64,000 nt of DNA from PFJX01 sp040751755 (GCA_040751755.1 JBFMHC010000046.1:248001-312000); one strand, 5' to 3'. Positions 48,271 through 57,715 are shown, numbered from the stretch's first letter. Numbers and translations: made by a program. Notes: a model not told the origin generated them from the letters alone.

Positions 48271-48558
48271 ATGTCTCTATCCATCGCAGATATCGGCCGC
48301 ATCGCCCGGCTGGCCCGCATCCGGGTCAGCGAGGACGAGGCGCGCCACACCCAGGAACAGCTGAACGGCATCTTCGCCCTCATCGAGGAGATGCAGGGCG
48401 TCGACACCTCGGGCGTCGCACCCATGGCGCACGCGCAGGACCTGTCGCAGCGCCTGCGCCCGGACGCCGCCAGCGAGCCCGACCGCCGCGCCGCCTTCCA
48501 GGCGGTCGCGCCGCAGACCGAGAACGGCCTCTACCTGGTCCCCAAAGTCATCGAGTGA
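48271..48558 (+). CDS. gatC: GatC, amidotransferase subunit C
   Basis: 95 residues with IARLARIRVSEDEARHTQEQLNGI, the helical clamp that stabilises GatA-GatB. The complex amidates mischarged Glu-tRNA-Gln and/or Asp-tRNA-Asn. The stop overlaps the possible GTG start of gatA. Confidence 0.95.
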   Translation: MSLSIADIGRIARLARIRVSEDEARHTQEQLNGIFALIEEMQGVDTSGVAPMAHAQDLSQRLRPDAASEPDRRAAFQAVAPQTENGLYLVPKVIE

Positions 48559-48563
48559 CCGCC

Positions 48564-50018
48564 ATGCCGCACACCCTCAGACAGCTCGCCGACCAGCTGG
48601 CGGCGGGCCAGGCCTCCAGCGTCGAACTGTGCCAGGACTACCTGGGCCGCATCGAGCGCCTGAACCCCAGCCTCAACGCCTTCGTCACCGTCGACCGGGA
48701 AAAGACCCTGGCCGAGGCCGCCGCCGCCGACGCCCTGCGCGCCTCCGGCAGGGGCGGCGTCCTCGCCGGCGTGCCGGTCGCGCACAAGGACATCTTCTGC
48801 ACCGAGGGCTGGCTCACCACCTGCGGCTCGCGGATGCTGTCCAACTTCGTCTCGCCCTACGACGCGCACGTGATCGAGCAGTTCAAGGCGGCGGGCATGC
48901 CCAGCCTGGGCAAGACCAACATGGACGAGTTCGCCATGGGCTCATCCAACGAGACCAGCTTCTACGGCCCGGTCAGGAACCCCTGGGACACCGCGCGCGT
49001 GCCCGGCGGCTCCTCCGGCGGCAGCGCCGCCTGCGTGGCGGCGGGCATGGCCCCGGCGGCGACCGGCACCGACACCGGCGGCTCGATTCGCCAGCCCGCC
49101 GCGCTGTGCGGCATCACCGGCCTCAAGCCCACCTACGGCGTGGTGTCGCGCTACGGCATGATCGCCTTCGCCTCCTCGCTCGACCAGGGCGGCCCCATGG
49201 CGCGGACCGCCGAGGACTGCGCCCTGCTGCTCAACGTCATGGCCGGCTTCGACAGCCGCGACTCCACCAGCCTGGAACGCGCCAAGGAGGACTACGCGCG
49301 CGACCTCGACAAGCCCCTGGCCGGCCTGCGCATTGGCCTGCCGCGCGAGTTCTTCGGCGAGGGCCTGAGCGGCGACACCGCCAAGGCCGTCGAGGAGGCG
49401 ATCGCGCAGTTCCGCAAGCTGGGCGCCGAGACCGTCGAGGTGGGGCTGCCCAACTCCAGGCTGTCGGTCGCCGCCTATTACGTGCTGGCGCCGGCCGAGG
49501 CCTCCAGCAACCTGTCGCGCTTCGACGGCGTGCGCTACGGCTACCGCACCCCCGAGTACGCCGACCTCACCGACATGTACGAGAAGAGCCGCGCCGAGGG
49601 CTTCGGCGGCGAGGTGAAACGGCGCATCCTGATCGGCACCTACGTGCTGAGCCACGGCTACTACGACGCCTACTACATCCAGGCGCAGAAGCTGCGCCGC
49701 CTGATCGCCAACGACTTCACCGAGGCGTTCAGGCAGTGCGACGTGATCCTCGGCCCCACCGCGCCGACCACCGCGTTCAAGCTGGGCGAGAAGTCCGACG
49801 ACCCGGTGCAGATGTACCTCTCCGACATCTACACCATCGCCGTCAACCTCGCCGGCCTGCCCGGCATGTCCCTGCCCTGCGGCTTCGACGCCCAGGGCCT
49901 GCCGATCGGCCTGCAGTTGATCGGCGACTACTTCGGCGAGGCGCGCATGTTGAACGTGGCGCACCAGTACCAGATGGCGACCGACTGGCACCAGCGTCGG
50001 CCCGCCGTGGCGGAGTGA
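48564..50018 (+). CDS. gatA: GatA, amidotransferase subunit A
   Basis: 484 residues, amidase family with the Ser-cisSer-Lys triad: KTNMDEFAMGSSNE and PGGSSGGSAACVAAG, with HKD in GVPVAHKDIFCTEG. Releases ammonia from glutamine for GatB. ATG 48564 is chosen; GTG 48555 in frame overlaps gatC. Confidence 0.97.
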   Translation: MPHTLRQLADQLAAGQASSVELCQDYLGRIERLNPSLNAFVTVDREKTLAEAAAADALRASGRGGVLAGVPVAHKDIFCTEGWLTTCGSRMLSNFVSPYDAHVIEQFKAAGMPSLGKTNMDEFAMGSSNETSFYGPVRNPWDTARVPGGSSGGSAACVAAGMAPAATGTDTGGSIRQPAALCGITGLKPTYGVVSRYGMIAFASSLDQGGPMARTAEDCALLLNVMAGFDSRDSTSLERAKEDYARDLDKPLAGLRIGLPREFFGEGLSGDTAKAVEEAIAQFRKLGAETVEVGLPNSRLSVAAYYVLAPAEASSNLSRFDGVRYGYRTPEYADLTDMYEKSRAEGFGGEVKRRILIGTYVLSHGYYDAYYIQAQKLRRLIANDFTEAFRQCDVILGPTAPTTAFKLGEKSDDPVQMYLSDIYTIAVNLAGLPGMSLPCGFDAQGLPIGLQLIGDYFGEARMLNVAHQYQMATDWHQRRPAVAE

Positions 50019-50023
50019 CTGCC

Positions 50024-50353
50024 ATGAGCCGGCCCTTGGACAAACGTTTCAGCGACGCGCAGCTGCGGCAGATCCTGGAGGAGGCGATGGTCTACATGTG
50101 TGCCTGCCCCGCCCAGGTCGCACAGGAGATCCTGCGTCTGCGCGAGCTCCACGACTACCAGCGCAACTGCCTCTCCTCCGCAGGCCACGTGCCCGGGGTG
50201 CACGAGCGCATCGCCGATTCCACCGTTGCCTGCCATGCGGAGATGGAGCAGTGCCTGGAGGCGGTGATGCGTTTGGAGGGGTGGGACATGGGGCGCCTGA
50301 CCATGCCGCCAGGCCTGCGGCAACGACGTGACGAACTGATCGACAAGCTCTGA
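50024..50353 (+). CDS. Unassigned protein between gatA and gatB
   Basis: 109 residues, no signal or membrane segment, five cysteines including MCACP, RNCLSS, VACH and MEQCL. The spacing (5 bases after gatA, 22 before gatB) puts it in the gat operon. Not a known Gat subunit in my recollection. Rich in helix-formers. Coding potential is supported by GC3-rich codon use like its neighbours and by a good fit in the operon; function unknown. Confidence 0.7.
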   Translation: MSRPLDKRFSDAQLRQILEEAMVYMCACPAQVAQEILRLRELHDYQRNCLSSAGHVPGVHERIADSTVACHAEMEQCLEAVMRLEGWDMGRLTMPPGLRQRRDELIDKL

Positions 50354-50375
50354 CGGCGAACGAGGATAGATAGCC

Positions 50376-51824
50376 ATGCAATGGGAAACCGTCATCGGGC
50401 TGGAGGTGCATACCCAGCTCACCACCCAGTCGAAGATCTTTTCCGGCGCCAGCACCGCCTTCGGCGCTGCGCCCAACACCCAGGCCTGCGCGGTGGACAT
50501 CGCCCTGCCCGGGGTGCTGCCGGTGCTGAACAAGGGCGCGGTGGAACGCGCGATCAAGTTCGGCCTGGCGATCGGTGCCAAGCTCAACCGCACCAACGTG
50601 TTCGCGCGCAAGAACTACTTCTACCCGGACCTCCCCAAGGGCTACCAGATCAGCCAGTTCGAGCTGCCCATCGTCGAGGGCGGCAGCATCGACATCCAGG
50701 TCGGCGAGGGCGACAAGGCCGTGACCAAGACCGTGCGCCTGACCCGCGCGCACCTGGAGGAGGACGCCGGCAAGTCCCTGCACGAGGACTTCCACGGCAT
50801 GACCGGCATCGACCTCAACCGCGCCGGCACGCCGCTGCTGGAGATCGTCTCGGAACCGGATATGCGTTCCGCCAAGGAGGCGGTGGCCTACGCCAAGGCG
50901 CTCCATACGCTCGTCACCTGGATCGGCATCTGTGACGGCAACATGCAGGAAGGCAGCTTCCGCGTCGATGCCAACGTCTCGGTGCGGCCCAAGGGGCAGG
51001 AGCGGTTCGGCACGCGGCGCGAGATCAAGAACCTCAACTCGTTCCGCTTCCTGGAGCAGGCCATCGACTACGAGGTGCGCTGGCAGATCGGCGAGATCGA
51101 GGACGGCCGCGAGATCCATCAGGCCACCGTGCTGTTCGACCCGGACACCGGCGAGACGCGCATGATGCGCTCCAAGGAGGACGCGCACGACTACCGCTAC
51201 TTCCCCGACCCGGACCTGCTGCCGGTGAGGCTGGACGAGGCGCTGATCGCCGACATCCAGGCCGGTATGCCGGAGCTGCCGCAGGCCAAGCAGGCGCGCT
51301 ACAAGGCTGAGTTCGGCCTCTCCGCCTATGACGCCGCCACCCTCACCGCATCGCGCGCCATGGCGGACTACTTCGAGGCGGTGGCCGCCGCCCTGCCGAA
51401 ACCGGACCCCAAACTCGCCGCCAACTGGGTGATGGGCGACCTCTCCGCCGCCCTCAACCGCGCGGAGCTGGAGCTGGCCGCCTCGCCCATCGCCGCGCCG
51501 GCACTGGCGAAACTGCTGGGCCGCATCCAGGACGGCACCCTGTCGGGCAAGCTGGCCAAGCAGGTGTTCGAGGTGATGTGGAGCGAAGGTGGCGAGCCTG
51601 ACGCCATCATCGAGGCGCGCGGCCTCAAGCAGATGTCCGACTCCGGCGAGGTGGAGCGCATCATCGACGAGGTCCTGGCCGCCAACGCCAAGTCCGTCGA
51701 GGAGTTCCGCGCCGGCAAGGAGAAGGCCTTCAACGCCCTGGTCGGCCAGGTCATGAAGGCCACCAAGGGCAAGGCCAATCCGGCCCAGGTGAACGAGCTG
51801 CTGCGCGCCAAGCTCGCGGGCTGA
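50376..51824 (+). CDS. gatB: GatB, amidotransferase subunit B
   Basis: 482 residues: kinase-like core that begins WETVIGLEVHTQL, with KNYFYPDLPKGYQISQ and DLNRAGTPLLEIVSEPD, followed by the tRNA-binding YqeY-like tail. Phosphorylates the mischarged tRNA and amidates it. Confidence 0.98.
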   Translation: MQWETVIGLEVHTQLTTQSKIFSGASTAFGAAPNTQACAVDIALPGVLPVLNKGAVERAIKFGLAIGAKLNRTNVFARKNYFYPDLPKGYQISQFELPIVEGGSIDIQVGEGDKAVTKTVRLTRAHLEEDAGKSLHEDFHGMTGIDLNRAGTPLLEIVSEPDMRSAKEAVAYAKALHTLVTWIGICDGNMQEGSFRVDANVSVRPKGQERFGTRREIKNLNSFRFLEQAIDYEVRWQIGEIEDGREIHQATVLFDPDTGETRMMRSKEDAHDYRYFPDPDLLPVRLDEALIADIQAGMPELPQAKQARYKAEFGLSAYDAATLTASRAMADYFEAVAAALPKPDPKLAANWVMGDLSAALNRAELELAASPIAAPALAKLLGRIQDGTLSGKLAKQVFEVMWSEGGEPDAIIEARGLKQMSDSGEVERIIDEVLAANAKSVEEFRAGKEKAFNALVGQVMKATKGKANPAQVNELLRAKLAG

Positions 51825-51888
51825 GGCGGCTGCGTCGTTCCCGCGCAGGCGGGGAGGACGTAGTGGGGTGGCCTCGCGCCTTTCCCGG

Positions 51889-52494
51889 TCAGCGGTCGCT
51901 GGATTTCAGCTCGCGGAAGCGCAGCTTGTCGGCCTCGTACTTGGACTTCAGCTGTTCCATGTTCTGCTGGCGCTGGCGCAGCATCTCGCCGATCTGCGCC
52001 AGTTCGTTCTGCGCCTCCTCGCGCATCTGCAGGTAGGACTTCGGCACCTTCTCGCCGGGGCCTGAGAACTTCTTGATCTCCTGGTTGGCGTAGGAGAGCT
52101 TCTCCGAGGCGTTGTTCATGCGCGCCTGCAGGCTGTTGATCTGCAGGTTCTCCAGTTCCAGGGCGCGGTCGCGCACCAGGTCGATCTCCGCTTCCGTGGT
52201 GAAGCTGCTGAGCAGCGCCTTGTCGCGGCGCAGCCGCTCCAGCGCCTGCTGGCGTTCGAGTTCGGCGCGGCGTTTTTCCACGGTGGAGCGTTGCTGGGTC
52301 CGCGTCACCTCGCGCACCACGCGCCCCTCCTTGTCCAGTTCGCGGTGTCCCTGGCTGGCCTGTTGCGGCGGCATGGTGTCGCTGTAGTGCACCCGTCCCT
52401 GCTCGTCGACCCAGCGGTAGGTGGCGGCCTGCGCGGACAGGCCGGCCGCCAGCAGGAGGCCGCCGAGGATGCAGGGGAGGGGGCGTTGGGTCAT
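51889..52494 (-). CDS. DUF4124-type periplasmic coiled-coil protein
   Basis: 201 residues: signal peptide (to about residue 24), a DUF4124-like YRWVDEQGRVHYSDTMP segment, then a long helical, highly charged coiled coil (about 65-195). Widespread hypothetical in proteobacteria. Its start overlaps the pyrE stop by ATGA. Confidence 0.82.
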   Translation of the reverse strand: MTQRPLPCILGGLLLAAGLSAQAATYRWVDEQGRVHYSDTMPPQQASQGHRELDKEGRVVREVTRTQQRSTVEKRRAELERQQALERLRRDKALLSSFTTEAEIDLVRDRALELENLQINSLQARMNNASEKLSYANQEIKKFSGPGEKVPKSYLQMREEAQNELAQIGEMLRQRQQNMEQLKSKYEADKLRFRELKSSDR

Positions 52495-53144
52495 GTGCGG
52501 ATCCCGTACTCGTTGCGATAGGCCTGGATCGCCGCCAGCGTTGCCGCCCAGCCGGGCTTGCCGGTGAGGTGATGGGTCAGATCGTCCAGGTCGACGATGC
52601 TGATAACGGGCAGGCCGTAGTCCTGGCTGACTTCCTGCACTGCGGAGAGGTGGCCGAGGCCGCGCTCCATGCGGTCCAGGGCGATGGCGACGCCGCAGGG
52701 TGTGGCGCCGGCGGCGCGGATCAGCTCCACCGATTCGCGCACCGAGGTGCCGGCGGAGATCACGTCGTCGACGATGAGGATGCGGCCGCTCAGCGGCGCG
52801 CCCACCAGGGTGCCGCCCTCGCCGTGGTCCTTCGCCTCCTTGCGGTTGTAGGTGAAGGGCACGTTGCGTCCCTCCGCGGCGAGGGCGATGGCCACCGACG
52901 CGCCGAGCGGGATGCCCTTGTAGGCGGGGCCGAACAGGCCATCGAAGGCGAGGCCCGAGGCCTGGATGGCTTTCGCGTAGAATTCGCCGAGCTTTTTCAG
53001 CGACGCGCCGTCGTTGAACAGGCCCGCGTTGAAGAAATACGGGCTCATGCGCCCGGCCTTGGTCTTGAACTCGCCGAACAGCAGCACCTTCTGCTTGATC
53101 GCCAGCTCAAGAAACGCGCTTTTGAAATCCTGCACTCGCCCCAT
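52491..53144 (-). CDS. pyrE: Orotate phosphoribosyltransferase
   Basis: 217 residues; makes orotidine 5'-phosphate. The PRPP-binding loop LIVDDVISAGTSV near residues 123-135 and FGEFKTKAGRMSPYFFNAG are present. The start is only 8 bases from the divergent exoIII start. Its N-terminus matches the family, so the start looks right. Confidence 0.96.
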   Translation of the reverse strand: MGRVQDFKSAFLELAIKQKVLLFGEFKTKAGRMSPYFFNAGLFNDGASLKKLGEFYAKAIQASGLAFDGLFGPAYKGIPLGASVAIALAAEGRNVPFTYNRKEAKDHGEGGTLVGAPLSGRILIVDDVISAGTSVRESVELIRAAGATPCGVAIALDRMERGLGHLSAVQEVSQDYGLPVISIVDLDDLTHHLTGKPGWAATLAAIQAYRNEYGIRT

Positions 53145-53152
53145 CCTCGTAT

Positions 53153-53932
53153 ATGCGTGTCATCAGCCTGAATCTTAACGGTATTCGTTCCGCAGCCAGC
53201 AAGGGCGTGTATGCTTGGCTGGAAAACCAGAACGCCGATCTCGTCTGCATGCAGGAGCTCAAGGCCCAGGCCGCCGACCTGAGCCTGCAGATGCTCAACC
53301 CGCCGGGGTTCCATGGCTACTTCCACTATGCCGAGAAGAAGGGCTACAGCGGCGTCGGCCTGTATGCCCGGCGCCAGCCGGAAAACATCGTCGAGGGCCT
53401 GGGCATCGCCGACATCGACGCCGAGGGCCGTTACATCGAGGCCTGCTTCGGCGACCTGTGCGTGGTCTCGGTGTACCTGCCCTCCGGCTCCAGCTCGGAG
53501 GAACGCCAGCAGGCCAAGTTCGCATTCATGGCCCGCTTCATGCCGCACCTGGAGGGCCTGGCAAAGTCCGGCAAGGAGATCATCCTGTGCGGCGACTGGA
53601 ACATCGCGCACCGCGAGATCGACCTGAAGAACTGGAAGGGCAACCTCAAGAACTCCGGCTTCCTGCCCGAGGAACGCGCCTGGCTCACGGAGGTGTTCGA
53701 GCGCCTTGGCTTCGTCGACGTCTATCGCCGCCTCTATCCCGAGCACGAGGGCGAGGCCTACACCTGGTGGAGCAACCGCGGCCAGGCCTGGGCGAAGAAC
53801 GTGGGCTGGCGCATCGACTACCAGATCGCCACCCCCGGCATCGCCGCCAAGGCGAAGGCCGCCTTCGTCTACAAGGACCAGCGCTTCTCCGACCACGCGC
53901 CGCTGATCGTCGATTACGACCATGCCCTCTAG
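53153..53932 (+). CDS. xthA: Exodeoxyribonuclease III / AP endonuclease
   Basis: 259 residues, endonuclease-exonuclease-phosphatase fold. Catalytic signatures are present: SLNLNGIRSA, Glu35 (MQELKAQ), GDWNIAHREIDLKN and the final SDHAPL. Acts in base excision repair. The related Pseudomonas Crc regulator also neighbours pyrE but lacks nuclease residues; here they are kept. Its last 11 bases overlap the transporter gene. Confidence 0.92.
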   Translation: MRVISLNLNGIRSAASKGVYAWLENQNADLVCMQELKAQAADLSLQMLNPPGFHGYFHYAEKKGYSGVGLYARRQPENIVEGLGIADIDAEGRYIEACFGDLCVVSVYLPSGSSSEERQQAKFAFMARFMPHLEGLAKSGKEIILCGDWNIAHREIDLKNWKGNLKNSGFLPEERAWLTEVFERLGFVDVYRRLYPEHEGEAYTWWSNRGQAWAKNVGWRIDYQIATPGIAAKAKAAFVYKDQRFSDHAPLIVDYDHAL

Positions 53933-55427
53933 CCTGGCCTCGATCCACCGCCTCGCTGCGGTCCTCTTCCTCGGCTTCGCCTCCGGCCTGCCGCTGGCGC
54001 TCACCGGCCAGGCCATGCAGGCGTGGCTGTCGGTGGAGGGGGTGGAGGTGGCGACCATCGGCTTCCTCGGCCTGGTGGGCGTGCCCTACACCTTCAAGTT
54101 CCTCTGGGCGCCGCTCATGGACCGCTTCGAGCCGCCCTTCCTGGGGCGGCGGCGCGGCTGGCTGGTGCTGACGCAGCTCGGTCTGGCGGCGATGCTGTGG
54201 TGGATGGCCGGTGTCGACCCGAAGGCGACGCCGCTCCTGTTCGCGGCGGCGGCGGTGGGCGTCGCCTTCCTCTCCGCCTCGCAGGACGTGGTGATCGACG
54301 CCTACCGCACCGACGTGCTGGAGGCGCGCGAGCGTGGCCTGGGCGCGTCGATGTCGGTGTTCGGCTACCGCATCGCCATGATCCTGTCCGGCGGCGTCGC
54401 CCTCATCTGGGCCGAGCAGTGGGGCAGTTGGGGCGCGGTCTACCGGACCATGGCGGGCATCTTCGTCGCGGCGGCGGCGGTCTCGCTGCTCACCCTGCCG
54501 CGCGCAGCCGGCGCTGCGAGGCCGCTCGACTCCGACCCGCTGCGCGAGCTGCTGGGCTTCCTCGCCATGCTGGGCGGGGTGTTGGCCGGCGCCTTCGCGG
54601 CGCGCTGGGGCCTGATGGCGCTGGGCCTGAGCCCGGACGATCCGAACAAGTGGGTGCAGCTGCTGTTCGTGCTCGCCGGCATCGCCCTGGCCCTGCCGCT
54701 GGGCTGGCGGGCGGCCAGGGCGGCGCGCTTCGAGACGCTCAACCGCTCGCTCGCGAGTTTCTTCGCGCAGCCTGGCGCGTGGGCCTTCCTGCTGATGATC
54801 GTGCTGTACAAGCTGGGCGACGCCTTCGCCGGCAGCCTCACCACGCCCTTCCTGATCCAGGGCATGGCCTTCACGCAGGCGGAGGTGGGCATCGTCAACA
54901 AGATCATCGGCATCTGGCTCACCATCCTCGGCGCGGTACTGGCCGGCACCCTGATGCTGCGCCTCTCCCTGTTCCAGGCCCTGCTGGGCTTCGGCGTGCT
55001 GCAGCTCTTGTCCAACTTCGGCTTCTACGCCCTGGCGGTGCTGGGCAAGGGGGCCTGGGGCAGCTTCACCCTGCCGCCCTTCGACCTCGGTTTCGTCGCC
55101 CTCGACACCGCCTCGGAGATCGACGGCCTGCTGATGGCGGCGATCGCCTTCGAGAATGTCTCCAGCGGCATGGGTACGGCGGCCTTCGTCGCCTTGCTCA
55201 TGGGGCTGTGCAGCCACAAATACACCGCCACCCACTACGCCCTGCTCTCCGCCCTGGCGGCGGTGGGGCGCATCTACGTGAGCCCCGTCTCCGGGGTGCT
55301 GTCGGAGTCGGTGGGCTGGCCGGCCTTCTTCCTGTTCTCGGTGGTGGCGGCGTTGCCGGGGCTGGTCATGGTATGGGTCATGCGCGGCGGCATCGCCGCG
55401 CTGGCGAGCCCCGGCAAGGCGGACTGA
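53922..55427 (+). CDS. ampG: AmpG-like muropeptide permease (MFS)
   Basis: 501 residues, about 14 hydrophobic helices. Diagnostic segments: FLGFASGLPLALTGQAMQAWL, GVPYTFKFLWAPLMDRF and SQDVVIDAYRTDVL. Imports cell-wall anhydro-muropeptides for recycling. Overlaps exoIII by 11 bases. Confidence 0.93.
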   Translation: MPSSLASIHRLAAVLFLGFASGLPLALTGQAMQAWLSVEGVEVATIGFLGLVGVPYTFKFLWAPLMDRFEPPFLGRRRGWLVLTQLGLAAMLWWMAGVDPKATPLLFAAAAVGVAFLSASQDVVIDAYRTDVLEARERGLGASMSVFGYRIAMILSGGVALIWAEQWGSWGAVYRTMAGIFVAAAAVSLLTLPRAAGAARPLDSDPLRELLGFLAMLGGVLAGAFAARWGLMALGLSPDDPNKWVQLLFVLAGIALALPLGWRAARAARFETLNRSLASFFAQPGAWAFLLMIVLYKLGDAFAGSLTTPFLIQGMAFTQAEVGIVNKIIGIWLTILGAVLAGTLMLRLSLFQALLGFGVLQLLSNFGFYALAVLGKGAWGSFTLPPFDLGFVALDTASEIDGLLMAAIAFENVSSGMGTAAFVALLMGLCSHKYTATHYALLSALAAVGRIYVSPVSGVLSESVGWPAFFLFSVVAALPGLVMVWVMRGGIAALASPGKAD

Positions 55428-55463
55428 GCGGCGTCGGGCCGATAACCTTTTCCTGGACAGGGA

Positions 55464-55490
55464 TAAAGTTTCACGCCGACCCGCCGATAA
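55464..55490 (+). promoter_or_regulatory. Sigma-28 (FliA) promoter of the chemoreceptor
   Basis: TAAAGTTT (55464-55471), 11-base spacer, GCCGATAA (55483-55490). This is the E. coli FliA consensus without a mismatch, 38 bases upstream of the chemoreceptor start. A second lone GCCGATAA occurs at 55438-55445 without a matching -35. Confidence 0.85.
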
Positions 55491-55528
55491 GCGGGGAGAT
55501 GTCCTTCGTCATTACTAGGGGAGGCGGC

Positions 55529-56656
55529 ATGCTATTCGGCGCGGACAAGAAGATCGGCATCATCCAGGCGCGTGTCGGCGAACTCGAGACCGAGAACGCC
55601 GCACTGCGCGAGCAGTTGCAGACCCTGGCCGTGCGGGGGGAGGCGGAAGCGCCGCCGGACCACGCCAGGAATGCCGGACTCTTCAGCGGGCTGGCGCCGC
55701 ACTTCGGCAGCTTCAGCGACTCGCTCAAGGAGTCGCAGACCTCGCTCGCCGCCCTCGCGCAGGCGATGAAGCGAGAGGCCGAGCAGGTTGGCAGCGCCTG
55801 CCACGACGTGGGCTCGAACCTCGGCATCATCCGGCAGATGTCCGGCAATCTCTCCGCCTTCGCCGAGCGCATGAGCGCCACCGCCAGCGCCGTGGACCAG
55901 CTGCACGGCCGCACCGGCGAGATCGGCGGCATCGTCAAGCTGATCCACGGCATCGCCTCGCAGACCAACCTCCTCGCCCTCAACGCGGCGATCGAGGCGG
56001 CGCGCGCGGGCGAGTTCGGGCGCGGCTTCGCCGTGGTCGCGGACGAGGTGCGCAAGCTCGCTGAGAACACCCGCCGCGCCACGGACGAGATCTCCGGCCT
56101 GGTGCGGACGGTGCAGGACGAGGCCGACCAGGTGCGCGAGCAGGTGCAGATCGACCCCGCCGAGACCTCCGCGATCAGCCAGGACGGCGAGCGTGCCCAC
56201 CAGGGGATGAAGTCGCTCCTCGACTCCTCCAGCGACATGGTCAACACCATCGCCGCCAGCGCCTTGCGCAGCTTCGTGGAGACCGCGAAGGTGGATCACC
56301 TGGTGTTCAAGATGGAGATCTACAAGGTCTTTCTCGGCATTTCCGACAAGCAGGAAGGCGATTTCGCGAGCCATACCGGCTGCCGCCTCGGCAAGTGGTA
56401 CTACGAGGGCGACGGCCGACACAGCTTCTCGCAGCTGCCTGGCTACCAGGAGATCGAGTCACCGCACATGGCGGTGCACGACCACGGCGTGCAGGCGGTG
56501 CGCCATTTCCATGCCGGCGAGCACGAGCAGGGGATGGCGGCGCTCGGACGGATGGAGGCGGCGAGCCTGCTGGTGCTGCGCAACCTGGAGACGATGGCGG
56601 CGAGCGGCGCCAGCGATCCCTCGGCGTTCTGCATGCACGGCAAGCCGGCGGCGTGA
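55529..56656 (+). CDS. Cytosolic chemoreceptor with CZB zinc domain (TlpD-like)
   Basis: 375 residues, no membrane segment. A coiled-coil start precedes a methyl-accepting signalling hairpin with the tip IASQTNLLALNAAIEAARAGE at 142-162. The C-terminal CZB domain has the 3-His/1-Cys zinc site His257, Cys285, His313 and His317, with the CRLGKWYYEG segment. Such receptors report oxidants or zinc to the flagellar motor. RBS GGGGAGG and a perfect sigma-28 promoter lie upstream. Confidence 0.93.
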   Translation: MLFGADKKIGIIQARVGELETENAALREQLQTLAVRGEAEAPPDHARNAGLFSGLAPHFGSFSDSLKESQTSLAALAQAMKREAEQVGSACHDVGSNLGIIRQMSGNLSAFAERMSATASAVDQLHGRTGEIGGIVKLIHGIASQTNLLALNAAIEAARAGEFGRGFAVVADEVRKLAENTRRATDEISGLVRTVQDEADQVREQVQIDPAETSAISQDGERAHQGMKSLLDSSSDMVNTIAASALRSFVETAKVDHLVFKMEIYKVFLGISDKQEGDFASHTGCRLGKWYYEGDGRHSFSQLPGYQEIESPHMAVHDHGVQAVRHFHAGEHEQGMAALGRMEAASLLVLRNLETMAASGASDPSAFCMHGKPAA

Positions 56657-56731
56657 CGCGCGCGGGCTTGCCCGTGTCGGCGCGCTGCGCCACCATGCGC
56701 CCGGTCTGAGTCACCCGGCACCGCCCGCACC

Positions 56732-57715
56732 ATGTCGTTCAAGGCCATCCTGCTGCAAAGCCAGCCCGCTTTTTCCGCCCAGGTTTCCGATCTCGACGAG
56801 GCCCTCTTGCCGGAGGGCGACGTCCTGGTGCGCGTGGCCTACTCGAGCCTCAACTACAAGGACGCCCTCGCCCTGTCCAACAGGGGGCCGGTGGTGCGGA
56901 CCTGGCCCATGGTGCCGGGGATCGACGCGGCGGGCGTGGTGGAGGCGTCGAGCCATCCGCGTTTCCATGCGGGCGACGCGGTGCTGGTGAACGGCTGGGG
57001 CCTGGGCGAGACGCGCTGGGGCGGCCTGGGCCAGCTGCTGCGCGTGCCGGGCGACTGGCTGTTGCCCATCCCCGCGCCCTATTCGGCCTTCGAGGCCGCG
57101 GCCCTGGGCACCGCCGGCTACACCGCCGCGCTGTGCGTGCAGGCCCTCACCCGCCACGGCCTCAAACCCGCCGACGGGCCGGTGCTGGTGACCGGGGCGA
57201 CGGGCGGCGTCGGCTCGGTGGCGGTGATGCTGCTGGCGCGCATGGGCTTCCAGGTCAGCGCGGTCAGCGGCAAGGCCGCGGCGGCGGATTACCTCACGGG
57301 CCTGGGCGCCGCCGAGGTGCTGGCGCGCGATGCCTTCGCCGCCCCCGGCCGGCCGCTGCAGAAGGAGCGCTTCGCCGGCGTGGTCGACACCCTCGGCAGC
57401 CACGCCCTCGCCAACGCCTGCGCGCAGGTGCGGCGCGACGGCGCGGTGGCCGCCTGCGGGCTGGCCATGGGCATGGACTTCCCGGCCAGCGTCGCGCCCT
57501 TCATCCTGCGCGGCGTCACCCTCTACGGCATCGACTCCGTCTACGCCCCGGCCGTGCGCCGCCAGGACGCGTGGTATCTGCTGTCCTGCTATGTGGGCGC
57601 AGCCGACCTCGTGGCGATGAGCCATGGTATCGGCCTGGCGGAGGCGATCCCCGCGGCCCAGCGCCTGCTCGCCGGCGAGGTCAGCGGGCGCTATGTGGTG
57701 GACGTGAACGCCTGA
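56732..57715 (+). CDS. acuI: Acrylyl-CoA reductase family oxidoreductase (AcuI/YhdH)
   Basis: 327 residues, zinc-free medium-chain dehydrogenase. Signatures: SSLNYKDALA, GIDAAGVVEAS, the NADPH site TGATGGVGSVAVMLLARMG and the C-terminal VSGRYVVDV. Likely reduces acrylyl-CoA to propionyl-CoA or a related enone, with NADPH. Stand-alone gene. Confidence 0.9.
   Translation: MSFKAILLQSQPAFSAQVSDLDEALLPEGDVLVRVAYSSLNYKDALALSNRGPVVRTWPMVPGIDAAGVVEASSHPRFHAGDAVLVNGWGLGETRWGGLGQLLRVPGDWLLPIPAPYSAFEAAALGTAGYTAALCVQALTRHGLKPADGPVLVTGATGGVGSVAVMLLARMGFQVSAVSGKAAAADYLTGLGAAEVLARDAFAAPGRPLQKERFAGVVDTLGSHALANACAQVRRDGAVAACGLAMGMDFPASVAPFILRGVTLYGIDSVYAPAVRRQDAWYLLSCYVGAADLVAMSHGIGLAEAIPAAQRLLAGEVSGRYVVDVNA

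Noticed and set aside
51838..51860. Second copy of the REP-like repeat
   Set aside because: GTTCCCGCGCAGGCGGGGAGG resembles one arm but is too short and imperfect to annotate as a feature by itself.
53153..53932. Crc-type catabolite regulator
   Set aside because: pyrE adjacency suggested Crc, but the catalytic nuclease motifs are present, so it is called exonuclease III.
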